DNA of 64,000 bases from Bactericera cockerelli. Its lineage: Eukaryota; Arthropoda; Insecta; Hemiptera; Triozidae. The position numbers were made by a program, and so were the translations under genes. Positions 59,709 to 64,000 of this stretch are shown here, one piece after another (the first letter of the stretch is position 1; every line of letters begins with the position of its first letter). Under the pieces are notes generated by a model, which saw only the letters and a list, made by a program, of their open reading frames with translations, was not told the origin of the DNA and made no database searches. The stretch is from contig CM044955.1 of assembly GCA_024516035.1 (NCBI GenBank), forward strand, positions 12,344,009 through 12,408,008, in the 5' to 3' direction.

Positions 59709-61940
59709 CAATCGCTAATGGTGTATTTATGCTATTTTAATGTATATGTATTCATAAAATTGTTGTGATTTTTATTGATACTATATTTCTCCCAGATTAA
59801 AAATTTGGACCAGTGAAACTAGTATGCTTTTACGAATAACGCTGATAAGTAAAAGCATGACAGTAGATAAAAACAATTTCTTTATTTCAGGGGAAATTGT
59901 AACATGTACTGCACAGTATCATTTAGAGGAAGACATAGATCAAACATAGTCATTTAAAAGAATACCCTCTTTTGAATGACTTCATATATTTACAACAACA
60001 AAAACAAAACCCTGAAATTTTACTTTGTATACTTCAACAGTAATTCGACCTCGTAACGTTCAACAAATAGGTTTTTAAGTTTCAAATTTACTTCTTGTTT
60101 GTTTTAATAATATTTAAATACAATGTAAAACGTGCTCTTTATATTCCTCTTTTTTAATATCTGCTTTTTTCTGTTACTTTTTCATCTTATTAAACATTTC
60201 CTTCTTCATGCACAGTTTTATCTTCTTTTTATTCTAATACATAATGCTAAATGGTTTAATTTAGATAGGTTTTGAGCTTTCTTCTCCTGCAAGAGCACAT
60301 TACGGAGTTGTAATTCTACATTTCATTTACTTTCCAAAATACAATCATGTCCAAAGTAAGGTGCAGCGTAATCTTTGTACAAACCGCTGGCAAAAGTTAA
60401 AATATAATATGAGAAGATGTTCTAAATAATAAAAAAAGAAGGGTCGTTCCCTTTGTTTGAGTATATTGGTTTGGGCTTTTTTTATTTCCTTTAAAATAAA
60501 TACCTTTGTTTCGATAAGTTGCTATTTTCTTATCAATTGAAAGCAGCCAGGGCCATCTGGTTGGAGTTTCTCCCCCACCCCTCATTTAAATATTTATTAG
60601 CTACGCCAGCAATATCTTTGGTACGTCTATGCCCTTCTGTCTTTACTTCAATAAATGTTTTATTTACTATCAGTCCCTGTCTCGGAAGGTAAAAAATCTG
60701 TCTTTCTTCTTAGACCATCATTTAGGTGAATACCTACATATTGTGTTACAGTGCCTATACTTACTATATTCGATATTGTTCCACGATTTTTGTTGTTGTT
60801 GAAAAACACTAATACTAAGTTGTTCCATTAATCAAATCAAATCAAGCACACAAAACAGAATTTTTACATATTTATTTATTTCTCTTTTCCATAATAACCG
60901 TACTTTACAAAATCCATAGGTCGTAATGTTGCTTACTTCAGCTATATACCGTCCAACATTTTCCAGATCTATCTTTGCAACCCGTCTTCATACCCACTAG
61001 GCAGTTTAGTATTTTATCTTGCAAATAGACCAATCACACACAGACTGCAATAGAGTTCAACAAGGACTGATGTCACTGATGGCAAGTACAAAGAAATCCC
61101 AAGTACGCGTTCATTCTGTATCTTGCGAGGATCTTCGTGTTTCTGCTACAGTATCTCGCTCTATTATGATAAAATGCTGTGCTGCAAGAGGAGCTGTATC
61201 GGTTACAGAATCTTTTGTTATAATCACGTTTTTTGTACATTTTATTTTAATCAAGCTTTCGTTTCCTTTCTTTTCATATGGATAAGTGGGTCCCCTAGCA
61301 AGGCTTTTTTTTATAATTGTTATTGCAAATTAATATACAATACTTTGGTTTACTTTGTTGTATTATGTCTCCTATATGGGTACCACCATCTTCATATTGA
61401 TTTGAGGTGTGCTTGTACGTCCTACATAACAAGGGGTGGCATTGCTCGCAAGCACACATACATGTATTGGATCTCTTGTCATTTCTTTTGTTCTAAATAA
61501 GTAGTCTAAGATTTCATGTTGTTCAATAATGAAGTACTCTTCTCATACTGTTTTCTCATACTGTCAAAGCATGGAGGATTTGTGTCATGTTTTCTTTTCC
61601 TTTCTTCTTTCCTTTGTGGTGCTCATTTTGATATATCCGCAGTTTTTCCTGAGAAGTTTCTTCGGATTGGCTGAAGAGTTCTTTTGTCAGGAAGTTCTTC
61701 AAGAAACTCCTCAGCAACATCTTACCGGCTTCTTAATGAAAAAGCTGTCCTATTTGAAGACTAAACTCTGAGAAATATGTTAAAACAAAGCAAATAAGCG
61801 TGTTTTTTTCTCATTAGGGTTACTAACGTAGTTAATATTAATATTTTATGAACATTATTTCACCAAGTGAATGTTTTAGCAGTTTGCAGTCTAGGTCCAA
61901 AAGTATTTTGTACACAACCTACGTTATCCCAAAGTAAAAG

Positions 61941-62003
61941 TAGATTTTTGGAGCCTCCAAGAATATTAGTTGAATATTATTAGTGGAGATGAAAAAATAA
62001 CTT
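61941..62003. mobile_element. Diverged second copy of the 66 bp hairpin MITE
   Basis: The right half matches 59675-59708 (GAATATTATTAGTGGAGATG then AAAATAACT). The left half is altered (TTTTTGGAGCCTCCAAGAAT), so the hairpin is broken. Confidence 0.6.
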
Positions 62004-64000
62004 ATAAATCTATGCTGATGAACACAAAAGTAATCAAATACCGCATGATTTCTCTAAAAAGAAGAGCAAAGTGATAGAACTTCCCATTTCGAAAAACAAT
62101 GTGCACCTATTTTCTCCACCAATTTTGTGTGAAGAAAAATCCGTATCATATCTTTCAGCAACACAAAGGAAAAACACCATAAAAATCACTCAAGAAACTC
62201 CACATGCAAGGAAAGAACAATGCATGAAAGAAAAGAAAAGAATTTTCCAAGGTGAGCTGAAACACATGAGAAGCTGCGGAGTGAAAACAATACGAAATAA
62301 ATAACTTAAAAATGACATTAATGAAAATTTTCTCTTGAAACCTAGGAAAATCCCTAGCATGCACACTTTCATATACAGGATGATTCAAAGCGAACTTTCT
62401 GACGCAATTACTTTAGAATCTCACTGGTGACTTTAGGGTAAAAGCTTTTAGGGTTCTCTTATCTGATAATTAAAAAGTTATTTCATATTCATTTTCAACT
62501 TGGAAAAAGTGGAAAATCATTGAATTAATAATACATTGAAATTACTTTGCAAGGAATATTATTTAGATGAAGTTTTTGTTCAATTCCAATAGATTATGAC
62601 CGAAAAATAAATAAATAATATGTTCGATTACTTAATATGTCGGTATATTCATATCAATTTTTTAAGGTCAAACATTTTCATATTTTTTTTCTACTAATAC
62701 TGTACTTTTCTGAGTGAGATAAAGTTATAACAGGAAATTATCAGAAAGAAGTTTCAAATCACCAAATCCGATTTCATCTCCTCACTTTTCCAACACACAG
62801 TATGGAAAAGCTTACACACATAAAACAACTATTGTTAAACCTTTTCCACAAGGAGATTTTTGTAAAGGCTTTTTTGACTCGGTTGCAAGTAATTTATGAA
62901 CAGAGAGGAGTTTTAATTATTGTTTTACTATTTAATTCAAGCTTTCTTACAGGGTTTTCGATCTTTATTATTTTGTGTGAGGGATTCTTTTGTGCACTTT
63001 TGGAAACATTTATTACAGGTTCATGTCGTTCAAACTGTGACTTGTATAGCGAAATTTAAGAACAGCTTTCCAATATTTTTTATATTACCTACACATGTGA
63101 TATATAACTGACTTATTCTAACCAATAATATGTCACAACCTTAGTTCTCACTACTAATCTACTAACGTTTTTTCACACAAACAAATTATTTTCTTTAGGT
63201 TGTGAGGTGAAAATGTAACTGTAAGTTTATATGTGTTTAAAAATAAAATAAAAATAATAATAACTTTATAACTATCTAAAGTTACAAGTTTTAAAAGAAA
63301 ATGTTAACATTTTAAAAGATTCCTTGCCTACAAGTCTCAGCCGCCTCTCATGCAAGACTTCTCTCCTAATAATTCATTAAAAAGCATCAGCTTCTGAAAA
63401 TTATATTCATTTTCATCTCATGTAAAACAAGCTCCAGCATCATGATTCATTACGCTCACAATTTATTGTTAAATAGTTAAAAAGTATCAAGCTTTCATTT
63501 TCTAACAAGGTAAGACTGTTGTGAGGTGAATTCAGCGAGCGAGTGCAAGTTCTTTCTAATATCTTTCTAAAAAGACATGCTGGAAGATACAATTTTCTGT
63601 GAAATGGAGAATATGTTGAATTTTTTTTCTTCTTAATTATAATTAATGATTTAATTAATTTTGAACCGCACGCTGTTGTTCCCTATGCAATGACAATAAT
63701 AATTTTCTCTTGCGGTCGTGAATTATTTTTTTCAAGTTTCCATGTATTTATTTCTACAAACCAACCACAATTAAAAATGAACAATAAGGGTATACATATA
63801 CCCACCTTGTGTGCTGAAAGGTGGGGAAAAAATGAATCTAGTATGATCTTTAAAATTTTCAAGAAAACCACTCTTAAATCTGAGGTTTACGAATCAGTCG
63901 CGTAAACTGTACGGAACTCAAACATTATATCTGTACAATCCATAAGAGAGTATACGAAACATCGCCAAATTAAAAAGCTTTTAAATGTTGCCAAGTCGTA

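Larger units (their letters stand above)
43138..64000 (-). other. dac: dac intron upstream of exon A (partial, continues past 64000)
   Basis: No DachBox-N exon was found here (it would end in the conserved L-Y-N-D-C-T-N-like sequence just before exon A), so the intron is at least 20.9 kb. Listed elements are a family A SINE (44179), MITEs at 51.5 and 53.3 kb, a Helitron copy (52401), a SINE at 52656, duplications, and the second 700 bp repeat (57625). 44346-48287 and 58308-64000 contain little I recognise beyond homopolymers and the small hairpin MITEs near 59.6 and 61.9 kb. Pyrimidine-rich, less AT-rich sequence at 48480-48680 is unexplained. Confidence 0.75.

Noticed and set aside
61123..61500. 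125-codon open frame rich in Cys, Tyr and Phe
   Set aside because: No recognisable motif, AT-rich composition, no splice or promoter context; it looks like chance.

Overview
The window is AT-rich, intron-dominated arthropod DNA, almost certainly from an insect. The order cannot be fixed from sequence alone. It holds one recognisable gene, a middle section of dachshund (dac), on the minus strand. dac encodes a nuclear SKI/SNO/DAC-family transcription cofactor of the retinal-determination (eya/so/dac) network. Three internal coding exons are visible with good splice sites: exon A (42996-43137), exon B (24007-24226) and exon C (19693-19752). Splice phases fit across both junctions. The N-terminal DachBox-N exons must lie beyond 64000 and the DachBox-C exons beyond base 1, because neither is seen here. 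'A', 'B' and 'C' are my labels, not official exon numbers.

Layout from left to right: 1-19692 is dac intron, containing a 2.17 kb hAT-type element, a LINE reverse-transcriptase relic, a short Helitron and several palindromes. 19753-24006 is the small B-to-C intron. 24227-42995 is the large A-to-B intron. It carries a Helitron with a ~630 bp GT-rich microsatellite just upstream of the exon B acceptor, a TTAA-flanked (piggyBac-type) MITE nested in a tRNA-derived SINE, a 700 bp repeat, a 2 kb foldback element with a nested SINE, a perfect 101 bp palindromic MITE, and a tandem array built from the exon A splice junction. 43138-64000 is the intron upstream of exon A, with further SINEs, MITEs and an inverted second copy of both the short Helitron and the 700 bp repeat.

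Two observations stand out. Exon A carries a one-base deletion relative to the frame that dac homology and the exon B phase require, so the literal sequence stops 28 codons before the exon end. Just inside the following intron, five near-exact copies of the last 16-19 exon bases plus the GTGAGTAG donor are arrayed with a ~52-60 bp period, which would place extra consensus 5' splice sites in the pre-mRNA. The other open frames in the window are spurious: low complexity, repeat-derived or without homology. No functional tRNA, rRNA, CRISPR array or promoter could be supported. All family assignments are from reading motifs by eye; no database search was possible.
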